DNA of 64,000 nucleotides from Clostridium tunisiense TJ (GTDB lineage: Bacteria > Bacillota > Clostridia > Clostridiales > Clostridiaceae), in contig NZ_AMQH01000006.1 in NCBI RefSeq assembly GCF_000300195.1, positions 310,001-374,000 on the forward strand, in the 5' to 3' direction. Made by a program: the position numbers and the translations under genes. Shown here piece after piece: positions 18,706 through 28,030 of this stretch. Positions within the stretch are counted from its first letter, which is position 1; the number at the start of each line of letters is the position of its first letter. A model generated the notes under the pieces. It was not told the DNA's origin. It worked only from the letters and a program-made list of their open reading frames with translations, and did no database searches.

Positions 18706-20098
18706 ATAAATCTATTCCTGCTGATTCTCTTAATTTATCTACTGATTTATCAGTTTTATTTTTTTGAAGCATCATATACACATAAACAGGTATTCCTACT
18801 AACATTAGTATAAATCCGTACATAACTGTTTCTGCTCCAGTTCCGTAGATTGCATAAATAGAATATCCAAATCCAAGGATTGAGAAGAAAGAATTCTTTA
18901 AAAAGCTAGGAAAATTAAAGTTCTTATCTCCTTTAAATAGTAGCACTATTTCTGCTGCTGCACAGAAAGTGTATGCTGGAAGGAAAGAAAGTGTAGCAAG
19001 TAATATCATAAAATCAAAAGCCTTTTGTAAAGTACTTACATAGTTAAGTACAAGTAATAGGTTCATACAAATACTTCCTATGATTAACGCTGCCGTAGGC
19101 GTACTGTACTTAGGACTAATTTTCTTAAATATTTCCGGGAATAATCCATCCTCTGCTGCACCAACTGCACTTCTAGCAGTAGTTAAAAACCATCCTGAGG
19201 TTGCTCCTAGAGTAGATATTAATGCACCAAAGGCAATGAAGTTTCCTCCCCAATTTGCTCCAGTAGCACTATTTATAATATCTGCAAGTGGTGCTTCTGA
19301 CTTAGCTAGTGTAGCTTGATCCATAGCTCCCATAGCCACAAAGCTCATAAAAATATAAATTGCTGATACAATCAAAATCCCGTATACAGTACTCTTTTTA
19401 ATATTTTTCTCAGGATTCTTAATTTCTCCTCCAGCTACTGTAGCACTTTCAAGTCCTACAAAGGCCCAAAGAGCTATTGCTATAGCAGAAGGTAACGTAT
19501 TCATTCCAACTAATTCTTCACTAGATACTGTGCTTAAATAGCTTGGGTCAAAGTTTATTGCTGCAATTACTATGAAAACAACAAGTACCCCAACTTTTAA
19601 TACAGTAGAAATAACCCCAATTTTACCCACATATTTAACTCCATAAATATTTATAGCAGTGAAAAGCCACACTACTGTGGTACAAACTAAAAATGCAATA
19701 CCTGGTGATTTAGCTGCTGGTACAAAATATGTAAAATAGCTCATAAAAGCAGTTATAATTGCGCAGTTTCCAACCCAAGATCCAATCCAAAATGACCAAC
19801 CTATTAAAAATCCTGCAAAATCCCCAAAAGCAGCTCTAGTATAAACAATAGGTCCCCCAGTTTTAGGCATTTTAGATCCAAGATTTGCAAAGCTAAGTGC
19901 AATTAATAAAGATCCTAAAGCAGTTATTATCCATGCTATCATAGATACTTTTGGATTTGTTACCCTTGCAAAGCTTGCTGGTGACATAAAAATACCAGAA
20001 CCAATGATGTTTCCAACTACAATTGCTGTAGCAGCCCCAAGCCCAAGCTCCCTTTTTAATTTCCCCTCATTATTTAAGGGTTCTAAATTTTTACTCAT
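18704..20098 (-). CDS. APC-superfamily amino acid permease
   Basis: A 464-residue permease of the basic amino acid/polyamine antiporter type with 12 predicted membrane helices. The substrate-binding unwound segment GNIIGSGIFMSPA is in helix 1, and the Gly-rich consensus PKTGGPIVYTRAAFG is in helix 3. Specificity cannot be read with confidence; an arginine/ornithine or other amino acid exchange role would fit an ornithine fermenter but is inference. AAGGAGG lies before the ATG. A 38-bp dyad and a strong upstream terminator make it a separately regulated single gene. Confidence 0.88.
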   Translation of the reverse strand: MSKNLEPLNNEGKLKRELGLGAATAIVVGNIIGSGIFMSPASFARVTNPKVSMIAWIITALGSLLIALSFANLGSKMPKTGGPIVYTRAAFGDFAGFLIGWSFWIGSWVGNCAIITAFMSYFTYFVPAAKSPGIAFLVCTTVVWLFTAINIYGVKYVGKIGVISTVLKVGVLVVFIVIAAINFDPSYLSTVSSEELVGMNTLPSAIAIALWAFVGLESATVAGGEIKNPEKNIKKSTVYGILIVSAIYIFMSFVAMGAMDQATLAKSEAPLADIINSATGANWGGNFIAFGALISTLGATSGWFLTTARSAVGAAEDGLFPEIFKKISPKYSTPTAALIIGSICMNLLLVLNYVSTLQKAFDFMILLATLSFLPAYTFCAAAEIVLLFKGDKNFNFPSFLKNSFFSILGFGYSIYAIYGTGAETVMYGFILMLVGIPVYVYMMLQKNKTDKSVDKLRESAGIDL

Positions 20099-20149
20099 GA
20101 TTATCCTCCTTAGAAGTCAAACTAAAACTTGTCCTAAAATTCACAAAAA

Positions 20150-20187
20150 TCGTAAACGTATTCTATAACACTATACGTATTTTACGA
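20150..20187. promoter_or_regulatory. 38-bp dyad upstream of the amino acid permease
   Basis: TCGTAAA (20150-20156) and TTTACGA (20181-20187) are exact inverse copies, with ACGTAT-like half sites inside. The dyad lies about 50-90 bp before the permease start codon. It could be an operator or a 5' UTR hairpin; no known regulator box is matched exactly. Confidence 0.45.
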
Positions 20188-20341
20188 CCTTGTTAATACA
20201 TTAACTAAGTTTAATACATAATGAGTAATAATTCAACATTTTCTAACAATTATTTTAAAATTTTATAGATAAATTATTTATATAAATAAAATTAAAATTA
20301 AACACGCTTACTTTTTGTGAATTTTATGTTGAATTTATTAA

Positions 20342-20383
20342 GAAAATAAAAAAAAAGACCAAGGCACACATCACCTTAATCTT
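20342..20383 (-). terminator. Strong terminator after the ABC exporter block
   Basis: On the minus strand AAGATTAAGG (20383-20374) pairs with CCTTGGTCTT (20364-20355) with two G-U pairs and a 9-nt loop, and is followed by nine T. It ends the 27.3-20.5 kb ABC operon and separates it from the permease gene. Confidence 0.85.
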
Positions 20384-20481
20384 TTAGTAACAATTCCATA
20401 TTGCCTTTTATTTTAACTATAATAAGCATTATTAACTATTAAACTAAAGTCCTAATCTTAAAAAGAAACCTTATTTTTTTA

Positions 20482-20544
20482 CTAATTAATGGTTCTTATG
20501 TCCTCAATAATGCTAGAGGTCATTATTCTCCTCATAGGTTGTTT
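20482..20544 (-). pseudogene. Remnant of the 3' end of a FtsX-like permease gene
   Basis: A short minus-strand frame ends RRIMTSSIIEDIRTIN-stop. It aligns without gaps to RKLFTSSVIDSIRGIE-stop, the C-terminus of the intact FtsX-like permease 4.3 kb away (24807-27338), with TSS, I, IR and I identical and most others conservative. Upstream the frame is closed by TAA. The simplest reading is a deleted second MacB-type permease of which only the tail survives between the ABC-2 permease and the terminator. Confidence 0.6.
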
Positions 20545-20578
20545 TTAACAGAACCATAAAAATCCTATATTTCGAAAA

Positions 20579-21826
20579 TTAGAGTACATCTCTTTTTGTG
20601 AAAATCATGTGAGCTACACCATAACAAACTACTATCCATGCAAAACATACTAATACAAATAAGGAAGTTGTAACTATAGGGTTTAATAGCATTTCCGAAG
20701 ACTTCCCTGTTGAAAGTGCAAACAAATCGTAGTAAGTTCCAAAAAAGTAGGGCATTACTTTTTCAAGTAAGGTGGTTCTTGTCCCTTGATTTGGTGAAAA
20801 CACAACGTTGAATCCTGCTAACCAATTTGCTATGAAAAATAGCATTCCAACCCCTACCGTTGGTACATTTGACTTAAATATTGTTGAAATCAATAAGCAA
20901 AATGCAGCACAAGCCGTAATTATTAGTATTTGTAAGAGAAGCAGTTGAAGAATCATTTCCCAAGCTGGTACTACAGTACTGCTCCCTATCACTGGCGAAA
21001 TTCCTCGCCTTCCTTCATTTATTAGTGCATAGTCTATGCAATACTTAGTGCCTTTAACAAATGGAGTATTATGATTACCAAAGGTAAAAAATATCCCGAA
21101 GAATAAAAATGCTAATCCTTGTACAGCAAGAACTACCCCATTACTAGCTATTGTAATTGCAATAAACTTTGATAACAAAACCTTTGCTCTTGATACTGGC
21201 TTAGTTAAAAGCACTTTGATTGTAGATGCTTCTTGTTCCCCAGAAACTATATCTAATATTAAAATTGATATAATTAGTAATAAAAACACTCTTTGATTGT
21301 AATATAAAATTGATGGAAGGTTATAAAAAGCACTGGCTGCAGGTTTGCTCGTATATTTTACATCCTTCTCTAATAAAAACTTCTTATAAATAAGTTCCTT
21401 GTTTATATCTTCTATAACATTTTTATCTCCTTCACTTTCTGCAAAGCCCTTCTTCTTTTCCACAAGGGCAATATCTTTTTTCAAAATACTTCTCCAGTCA
21501 CTTCCTACTTTCTCAAATTCTAATAATAAATCTTTTTGTTCTCCTAAAATCTCTAACTGTCTGTTTAAACTTTCTACTACAGCTTCATTTTTTTCATTAC
21601 TACTTTTCTTATCAATTAGCTTAGCTTTATCCCTTCTACTGCTTGTGAATGCTATTTGATGTTTTATACTTTTTACCTCTGGATATAGTGGAAATTTATC
21701 ATCTTTTAAACCACTCCATGAAACACTTGAAAAAAGTGCTGTGGCAATAACCATAATAGTAAGCACTATAAAAAATCGCTTCTTACTAACCATCTTTTTC
21801 AGCTCATTTATTACTAATCCACCCAT
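20579..21826 (-). CDS. ABC-2 type transporter permease
   Basis: A 415-residue permease with one N-terminal membrane helix (about residues 17-37), a long charged, coiled-coil-like outside segment (about residues 45-160), and then five C-terminal helices. The block DIVSGEQEASTIKVLLTKPVSRAKVLLSKF is the sequence hallmark of ABC-2 permeases that pair with NatA/BcrA-like ATPases. It has the same architecture as the next gene upstream and probably forms a heterodimer with it. AAGGAGGGG precedes the ATG. Substrate unknown; drug, peptide or sodium export are all possible. Confidence 0.85.
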   Translation of the reverse strand: MGGLVINELKKMVSKKRFFIVLTIMVIATALFSSVSWSGLKDDKFPLYPEVKSIKHQIAFTSSRRDKAKLIDKKSSNEKNEAVVESLNRQLEILGEQKDLLLEFEKVGSDWRSILKKDIALVEKKKGFAESEGDKNVIEDINKELIYKKFLLEKDVKYTSKPAASAFYNLPSILYYNQRVFLLLIISILILDIVSGEQEASTIKVLLTKPVSRAKVLLSKFIAITIASNGVVLAVQGLAFLFFGIFFTFGNHNTPFVKGTKYCIDYALINEGRRGISPVIGSSTVVPAWEMILQLLLLQILIITACAAFCLLISTIFKSNVPTVGVGMLFFIANWLAGFNVVFSPNQGTRTTLLEKVMPYFFGTYYDLFALSTGKSSEMLLNPIVTTSLFVLVCFAWIVVCYGVAHMIFTKRDVL

Positions 21827-21838
21827 ACTATCCCCTCC

Positions 21839-23011
21839 TTAAGTTAATACATCTTCTTTAGTAAAGATTTTATAGGAAGCTGTAAAGCAAGAAACTGCCC
21901 AAATAGCTAACACAATTAAACCTAAGGAAATTGATATATTACTTCCTCCAAGATTTCTATTTAAGGCTCCTGTTAGAATTTCTAAGGTGCTGCTATAGGA
22001 TATGAATATCAAAGGATAAATCTCCTTCATGAAAGGGAAAGGCATAAAGAATATAAGTAGTGATATTATTGCAACCGTGATTGTGCCAATACCTAAAGAG
22101 GTTACTGTAGTTTTAAATATAGTGGATAACAGCAAGGCAAAAGCTACAGAGCATATGATAAAGGCTATTTGTACTATAAAGGTTATACCTATAACCTTCC
22201 AAGCTTCTATAAGGTAGGTACTTCCAAGTACTGCACCAACTTCTTCATTTACCATAGCGTACTTTGTTCCAATTAACATAGGCGAATTATAACTTCTAAA
22301 GTTTGTGGAAAAACCTAAAACTAAAAAGGTAATTAACTCTATTAAGGTTAAGGTTGTTATAATGATTAAAATTGAACTTATAAACTTAGAACAAATTATT
22401 TTCCCTCTTGATACGGGCTTTGCTAGCAGCATTTTAATAGTTGAGGCATCATATTCTCCAGAAACTAAATCACTGGCTGCAAAAACAATTAATATAGGGA
22501 TTAGTATAATACTTACTTTGCTGATGACTTTTGAAATATCTTCAAAAGCGCTTACTTCATAATCTCTTTTAGGAGTTAAATCACTACTAGAAAAATAATT
22601 ATAGTACTGAAGTTTGCCTGTAGCTTCTTCTTCTAAAATTGTATTTTTTTCAGCTTCTGCATACTTCTTTTGATTTTCTAGGATAGCAATTTTTCCTTTA
22701 ATGTATTCCTCCTTATCCTTAAACATATTAGAAATTTCTTTTTGATAAACTTCATTTTGTCTTTCTAGATTCTCTATATTTTTTAATAATTCATTTTTGT
22801 CCCCTTGAAAGTTGTCATATCTTATACTTTCATTTAGAACTGCTATGGTTTTATTATTAGAATCCATAAGGTTTTCTGGTCTTTTTTCATTAGCCTCATG
22901 ATAAACTGAAAATCCTCCATAAACAAACACTAAGATTAAAGATAGTAGGAAGATTAAAAACTTCTTGCCTCGAAGGAACTTAAGAACTTCATTTTCTACC
23001 AAGGCCCACAT
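21839..23011 (-). CDS. ABC-2 type transporter permease
   Basis: A 390-residue paralogue of the following permease. It has an N-terminal helix (LIFLLSLILVFVYGG), a lysine/glutamate-rich extracytoplasmic coiled coil (about residues 50-130), DLVSGEYDASTIKMLLAKPVSRG and five further helices. The ATG at 23011 is chosen because AAGGAGG lies 8 nt upstream; an earlier frame extension lies within the ATPase gene without a ribosome site. It overlaps the ATPase stop by 23 nt, so translation is coupled. Confidence 0.85.
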   Translation of the reverse strand: MWALVENEVLKFLRGKKFLIFLLSLILVFVYGGFSVYHEANEKRPENLMDSNNKTIAVLNESIRYDNFQGDKNELLKNIENLERQNEVYQKEISNMFKDKEEYIKGKIAILENQKKYAEAEKNTILEEEATGKLQYYNYFSSSDLTPKRDYEVSAFEDISKVISKVSIILIPILIVFAASDLVSGEYDASTIKMLLAKPVSRGKIICSKFISSILIIITTLTLIELITFLVLGFSTNFRSYNSPMLIGTKYAMVNEEVGAVLGSTYLIEAWKVIGITFIVQIAFIICSVAFALLLSTIFKTTVTSLGIGTITVAIISLLIFFMPFPFMKEIYPLIFISYSSTLEILTGALNRNLGGSNISISLGLIVLAIWAVSCFTASYKIFTKEDVLT

Positions 23012-23927
23012 CTTCCTTACCTCCTTCAACCATCTTCATAAATCTTTCCTCTAAATTATCATGAGTTTTTTGTATTCCCTCTATATAAATCTTTTTTTCT
23101 AAAATTTTTTCCATTATATTTGCAAGACTATCCTTATCTACAGTAAGGAGTATATCTCTGTCTCTTTCTTCTATTTCATGAACAAAAGGAAGTTTTGTAA
23201 GTTCTTTTTTACATTTATCTCTTTCATGGGTTACTATGGAGATTCTATCTAAAGTATCTTCCTTTGTAAGATTGCTTAGCTCCTCCACAGCACTTATGGT
23301 TCCACTTTGAACAAAGGCTACTCTATCACAAATTTGCTCTATTTCAGCCAAAATATGAGAAGAAATAAACACTGCTGTATTATTTTCACGAGCTAATTTT
23401 CTAACTATATTTCTAAATTCATAAATTCCCACTGGGTCTAGTCCATTAGTTGGTTCATCTAAAATGAGAAGCTTAGGGCTACAAAGAAGTGCTTGGCCTA
23501 AACCTAGACGCTGTTTCATTCCCAGGGAATATTTTTTTACTTTATCATCAATTCTTTCCTTTAAACCTATTGTGTCTATAACTTCTTCTATTTTTTCCTT
23601 AGACACCTTTCCATACATTCTAGCAAAAACCTTAAGGTTCTCCCTTCCTGTTAAATCCTTATATAAGTCTGGGTTCTCAACAATAGCTCCTACTTGTCTA
23701 AGAGCTTTTACTAAATCCTTTTGAATATCATGTCCCATAATTGTAATGCTTCCACTATCAGGCTTTATTAGCCCTACAAGCATTCTTATGGTAGTGGTCT
23801 TACCAGCTCCATTAGCTCCTAAAAACCCAAATATCTCCCCTTCTTTAACCTCAAAGGTAACCCCTTTAATAATCTTTCTTCCCCCTAAACTCTTATGGAT
23901 ATCTTTCACTTCTAATACAGTACCCAT
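22989..23927 (-). CDS. ABC transporter ATP-binding protein
   Basis: A 312-residue nucleotide-binding subunit of the BcrA/CcmA/NatA type: Walker A GANGAGKTTT, signature YSLGMKQRLG, Walker B LLILDEPTNGLD and switch SSHI. The C-terminal extension of about 90 residues is typical of ATPases pairing with ABC-2 permeases. It precedes two such permease genes in one operon and energises them at the inner membrane face. AAAGGGGG lies before the ATG. Confidence 0.93.
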   Translation of the reverse strand: MGTVLEVKDIHKSLGGRKIIKGVTFEVKEGEIFGFLGANGAGKTTTIRMLVGLIKPDSGSITIMGHDIQKDLVKALRQVGAIVENPDLYKDLTGRENLKVFARMYGKVSKEKIEEVIDTIGLKERIDDKVKKYSLGMKQRLGLGQALLCSPKLLILDEPTNGLDPVGIYEFRNIVRKLARENNTAVFISSHILAEIEQICDRVAFVQSGTISAVEELSNLTKEDTLDRISIVTHERDKCKKELTKLPFVHEIEERDRDILLTVDKDSLANIMEKILEKKIYIEGIQKTHDNLEERFMKMVEGGKEDVGLGRK

Positions 23928-23968
23928 GTTATCCCCCTTTACAATTAAACATCTTTAATAATATTTCT

Positions 23969-24652
23969 TTATGCTTTAGTCCTCTTGTCATCCACAATTA
24001 TGCCGTCAGCTATGGTTATAACTCTATCTGCACGAGCTGCAATATTAGGATCATGGGTTATCATAACCAAGGTTTGATTATATTTTTTTATGGACATAGT
24101 AAGCAAATCTAAAACCTCATTACTATTTTTGCTGTCTAAGTTTCCTGTAGGCTCGTCTGCAAATATGATTGAAGGCTTATTAGCAAGAGCTCTTGCAATA
24201 GAGGTTCTTTGCTGTTGCCCTCCTGAAATTTCTCCTGGTAAATGAGTTTTCCTATTTTTAATATCTAAGGTTTCCATGATTTCATTTATATAAGCTTCAT
24301 CAACTTTTTTACCATCCATTAATAGTGGTAGTTTAATATTTTCCTCTACAGATAATATTGGAATTAGGTTGAAAAATTGAAATATAAATCCTATATTTCT
24401 TCTTCTAAATCTGGATAATTCTTTTTCCCCCATGGAATAAATATCTGTATCATTTATAAAAACTTGTCCAGCAGAAGGCTTATCAAGACCTGCTAAAAGA
24501 TGTAGTAAGGTACTTTTCCCTGAACCACTAGGACCTACTATTGCTGTAAATTCTCCTTTTTCAATAGATATATCTGTTGGTTTAAGTGCCTTAACTTCCG
24601 TTTCCTTAATTCCATAGGTTTTTGTTAGTCGTTTTGTTCTTAATAATTCCAT
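23969..24652 (-). CDS. ABC transporter ATP-binding protein, MacB/LolD type
   Basis: A 227-residue ATPase with Walker A GPSGSGKST, signature SGGQQQRTSIARAL, Walker B IIFADEPTGNLDS and H-switch ITHDPN. The opening LTKTYGIKETEVKALKPTDISI and GLDKPSAGQVFI are characteristic of the MacB/LolD/BceA class, which works with FtsX-type permeases by mechanotransmission. The FtsX-like permease is the gene directly upstream. Confidence 0.94.
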   Translation of the reverse strand: MELLRTKRLTKTYGIKETEVKALKPTDISIEKGEFTAIVGPSGSGKSTLLHLLAGLDKPSAGQVFINDTDIYSMGEKELSRFRRRNIGFIFQFFNLIPILSVEENIKLPLLMDGKKVDEAYINEIMETLDIKNRKTHLPGEISGGQQQRTSIARALANKPSIIFADEPTGNLDSKNSNEVLDLLTMSIKKYNQTLVMITHDPNIAARADRVITIADGIIVDDKRTKA

Positions 24653-24708
24653 AAAATCTCCCCCTAATTATTTCTCCACGAAGATTGTTTTATTAAAGAT
24701 ATTTTATT

Positions 24709-24749
24709 GGCTTCAAAGATGAAAATTTACTCTATTCATCTTTGAAGCC
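24709..24749 (-). terminator. Stable intercistronic hairpin between FtsX-type permease and its ATPase
   Basis: GGCTTCAAAGATGAA (24709-24723) pairs perfectly with 24735-24749 over an 11-nt loop. No U-run follows on the minus strand, so it more likely adjusts mRNA stability or partial read-through than terminates fully. Confidence 0.6.
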
Positions 24750-24806
24750 TAAAAATATTTGTACTCATGTATAAACAAAATATTCATTTTTTTAAATAAA
24801 CTACTT

Positions 24807-27338
24807 TTATTCTATTCCTCTTATGGAGTCAATAACACTAGATGTAAAAAGCTTTCTTGAAGGCAAGATGGCTGCTATAACTGTAATAAAAGTAGTAATA
24901 ACAAATACTACTGCTACCTCTAAGGTAGGAAAACTCCATGCCATATCTGCTTTTATTACTCCTCTTCCTTTAATATAAATTACATAGGTTAAAAACATTC
25001 CTAAGGTTATTCCTACTATACTAGCTGCAATGCCATAAAACATTCCTTCATGTTTTATCATAGCTCTAACCTCATCACTACCAAAGCCTAAGGCTCTCAT
25101 CATTCCTATTTCTTTATTCCTGATTATTACATTCATGTACATTATATTTATCAAGTTGATTACACTTACTATTGCCACAATAAAAACAAAACTATATAGT
25201 GTCATAGATAGCTTAATATTATTCTCTTTAGTCGTTTTAAGTTCTTCTTTAAAAGATTTTATTGTTAAATCTCTAGAAAGCTTCATGGTATCTCTTATTT
25301 CTTTTTCTACCTGTTCATAGTTTGCATTCCTGCTTAAGACAATATTTGCTTGCTGGTAATTATCAATGTTTAAATTGTTTTTCATTACATCTTCGCTTAC
25401 TACAAACATAAGACTTGCACTGGCATCAAATGGTTTTATCACATCTTCTTTAACCACAGCCCCTACTTCAAATACTTCCTTTGAGTCTCTAACATGATTT
25501 CCTTTTTCATCATAAATTGGATAACTTATTTTGATTCGGTCCCCAACTTTAATATTAGTATAATCTCTATAATTTAAATCTTGAGCCACTATAGCTAACT
25601 GCTTTTCCTTCATCTGGTTTATATCTATATTTCCTTCTATTAATCCTGGTTTTAATTTTTCAAGCTCCTGAGGAGTGTACCCTAAAGTAGTGGTTTGAAA
25701 GAAATATTGTTTTTTATTAAACAACTCTTTTAAATAAGGGGTTCTATTACTGCTTGCCGCTACAAATTTTAAACCTTTGCTAGTAACACTTTCTGCTGGA
25801 ACATCTACAGTTGAAAAAACACTTCTCTCAGTTGAAATTCTCTCGATTCCTTCAATTTTAGAAAGCTTATCTATATCTTTTTCAGTTAAGCCATAATCTT
25901 TTGAACTGCCAGAAGATAATAATACAAAGTCACCAGGAAAACCTTTTTTAAAGCTAGCAATAGGATCAGCAGAACCTATCAAATAATTTACACAGCTTAA
26001 CATGATTATAGTTATAGATAGAGAAGCTACTGTAGTTATAAACCTTTTCTTATTTCTATTTATGTTCATGTATGCCATATTGGCTGGAAATTTAAATCTT
26101 TTTCTTAATATTCCATTGCCTTCAAGTGAACTTTTAATTTTTCTTCCCTTTAAATTTAGATTGTTGTTAGAACTTATAGCTTCCATAGGAGAAATTCTTG
26201 ATGCCTTTACAGCTGGGAAATACACTCCTATAATAATTGATAAAAATCCAACTACTAAGGCCGCAGTTATACCGGCCTTAGGGATATGAAATAACCCATT
26301 TAAATCCCTCGATGCTGAAGAAAGCATCATAACAGTTCTAACTGCTAGGCTTCCTAAAAATATTCCTATTGGAATAAATATCATACCTAAGGTTATGCCT
26401 TCTCCTAGTACAATGGCTTTAATTCTAAGTGGTGAAGCTCCAATAGCTCTTAGCATTCCAAATTCTTTTGTTCTTTCAGTTATGGATATATTAAACACAT
26501 TGAAAATGATAATACTTGCTACAACTCCAATGATAATAAACAACACCTTAAAAATTAATTCAAAGACTTTCCCATATTGTATAGTGGAAGTTTTAACACT
26601 ATTTTCATTAAAGAATATTTTAGAATAATTATTTGTTGCTGCTAGCTGCATTGCAGTATCTGTCACAGAACTTATAGGATTTATCATTATATAACCTTCA
26701 TATTCTAGATTCTCATTCTTTAAAACTCCATTAAGAAATTTCTTAGTTATATAAGCATTTGCTGTATTTTTATTACTCAACTGGTTAGCCGTATACTTAA
26801 AAGTTCCAACTAGAACAAAATTACTTTCTATCTCCTCTTGAAGCCTCTCTCCATCCAAAGTTCTATATTCTACAGTATGTGGAAGCTTCATGGTATCTCC
26901 TATTTTAAATTTTTGAGGAAATGCATCTAATACCCACTGCTCTAAAGCAATTTCATTTCCTTTTTCAGGATATCTTCCCTCTGTTAGATTAAAATTTAAA
27001 AATTCTGTAATGTTTTCATCATAGGCTTTAATATCCATAGTAACTTTAGAATTCGGAATTCTATACTCACCAAGTTTAGCAACTATAGACATTTTCTCAA
27101 CTGCTGAATCAGTCTTTAACTCCTCAAATCTCTCATAATCTCTTGTAAAAAATGAAATATCATAGATGCCTCCTGCATCGTCAACCATCCTTTCATAGGA
27201 TGTTTTGTTAACAGATTCTTGTATTATACTTAAAGAAACTATTAATGCTACTGACAGCACTATACCAATACCCATAAATACAATCCGCTTCTTATTCTTA
27301 ATAATGTATCGTGGAATTATCCCCCAAAAACTCCTCAT
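24807..27338 (-). CDS. FtsX-like ABC transporter permease
   Basis: An 843-residue permease with two FtsX domains. An N-terminal helix and a large extracytoplasmic domain (about residues 40-255) precede three helices around 260-380. A second helix near 430 and another extracytoplasmic domain (about 450-700) precede the last three helices. ITERTKEFGMLRAIGAS and VIIRNKEIGMMRALGFG are the paired cytoplasmic signature motifs. Such proteins with a MacB/LolD ATPase export peptides or act on envelope substrates. GGGGGG precedes the ATG. It starts the five-gene ABC block. Confidence 0.9.
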   Translation of the reverse strand: MRSFWGIIPRYIIKNKKRIVFMGIGIVLSVALIVSLSIIQESVNKTSYERMVDDAGGIYDISFFTRDYERFEELKTDSAVEKMSIVAKLGEYRIPNSKVTMDIKAYDENITEFLNFNLTEGRYPEKGNEIALEQWVLDAFPQKFKIGDTMKLPHTVEYRTLDGERLQEEIESNFVLVGTFKYTANQLSNKNTANAYITKKFLNGVLKNENLEYEGYIMINPISSVTDTAMQLAATNNYSKIFFNENSVKTSTIQYGKVFELIFKVLFIIIGVVASIIIFNVFNISITERTKEFGMLRAIGASPLRIKAIVLGEGITLGMIFIPIGIFLGSLAVRTVMMLSSASRDLNGLFHIPKAGITAALVVGFLSIIIGVYFPAVKASRISPMEAISSNNNLNLKGRKIKSSLEGNGILRKRFKFPANMAYMNINRNKKRFITTVASLSITIIMLSCVNYLIGSADPIASFKKGFPGDFVLLSSGSSKDYGLTEKDIDKLSKIEGIERISTERSVFSTVDVPAESVTSKGLKFVAASSNRTPYLKELFNKKQYFFQTTTLGYTPQELEKLKPGLIEGNIDINQMKEKQLAIVAQDLNYRDYTNIKVGDRIKISYPIYDEKGNHVRDSKEVFEVGAVVKEDVIKPFDASASLMFVVSEDVMKNNLNIDNYQQANIVLSRNANYEQVEKEIRDTMKLSRDLTIKSFKEELKTTKENNIKLSMTLYSFVFIVAIVSVINLINIMYMNVIIRNKEIGMMRALGFGSDEVRAMIKHEGMFYGIAASIVGITLGMFLTYVIYIKGRGVIKADMAWSFPTLEVAVVFVITTFITVIAAILPSRKLFTSSVIDSIRGIE

Positions 27339-27478
27339 AATATCCCCCCAGTTTAATTTTTATTCAGTTTTCCATGGTATTAGATTACTAAAAATATTGA
27401 TTGAAAAGTGAAATGATTTATATAAGATCTGTTGCTAAAATTTTTATATGTATCTTAACCTTAAATTAATATGAAAAG

Positions 27479-27523
27479 AGTATATTAATGCAGCCTACAA
27501 CCTGTATACTGTATTAATATACT
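27479..27523. promoter_or_regulatory. Inverted repeat upstream of the ABC exporter operon
   Basis: AGTATATTAAT (27479-27489) and its exact inverse (27513-27523) flank 23 bp that also contain GTATAC and CTGTATACTG sub-dyads. It lies about 140 bp before the FtsX-like permease. Nested AGTATA/TATACT half sites recall operators of GntR/YtrA-type regulators of ABC exporters, but no such regulator is in the window. Confidence 0.4.
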
Positions 27524-27933
27524 ATCTTATTTTACATAAATTTTCAGTAAATTTTCAGAATTTTACAAACAGTTAATACTTTTTGCAAAATTTGGCCCTA
27601 ATAAAGGTTGCAAAAATCTTACCTTTATTAAACTTATGACTTATAACTAATTGTAGTTCCCATAAATACTAGGGTTTCAGTTACAATAACTCTGAAAATA
27701 GGTATCAACTTTATAAACTTGTTCTGTTAAAAAAATATTCATTTTTTTGCCTACATTTTTTAAAATCCTATCCATTGCTAGGTCAACTTAAGTTACGGTT
27801 TGATAATCCGAGCATGCCTAACTATTTCTATTCTTTTCATTTTAGCTTTAATTATGTTCATTGGAATTTGTGTAAAACTAAAAATGTGAACAACAATAAT
27901 TGTAATATTAAAGAGAATATTGAATTTATAATT
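27524..27933. other. AT-rich non-coding gap upstream of the agr repeats
   Basis: About 400 bp between the divergently transcribed ABC operon and agrBD. Overlapping short frames on both strands here have no ribosome sites and no family resemblance. I see no further element that I can name. Confidence 0.4.
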
Positions 27934-28001
27934 CCTTTCATGTCTATTTTCTTCCCTTTCATATCTATAGTGTTTACTTATAAATTTAAATGTGATATTT
28001 A
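27934..28001 (+). promoter_or_regulatory. Paired direct repeats and promoter of agrBD (candidate AgrA site)
   Basis: CCTTTCATGTCTAT (27934-27947) and CCTTTCATATCTAT (27955-27968) are direct repeats with starts exactly 21 bp apart. Four bases later comes a -35-like TTTACT (27973-27978), a 17-bp spacer and -10-like TATTTA (27996-28001). The same repeat with the same 21-bp period and the same 4-nt gap to -35 occurs upstream of the secreted-protein operon at 36748-36782. Two half sites on one face of DNA next to -35 is the usual layout for LytTR regulators such as AgrA, ComE and VirR. Confidence 0.75.
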
Positions 28002-28030
28002 TTATATTAGTGTGGATAGGGGAGATCAAT

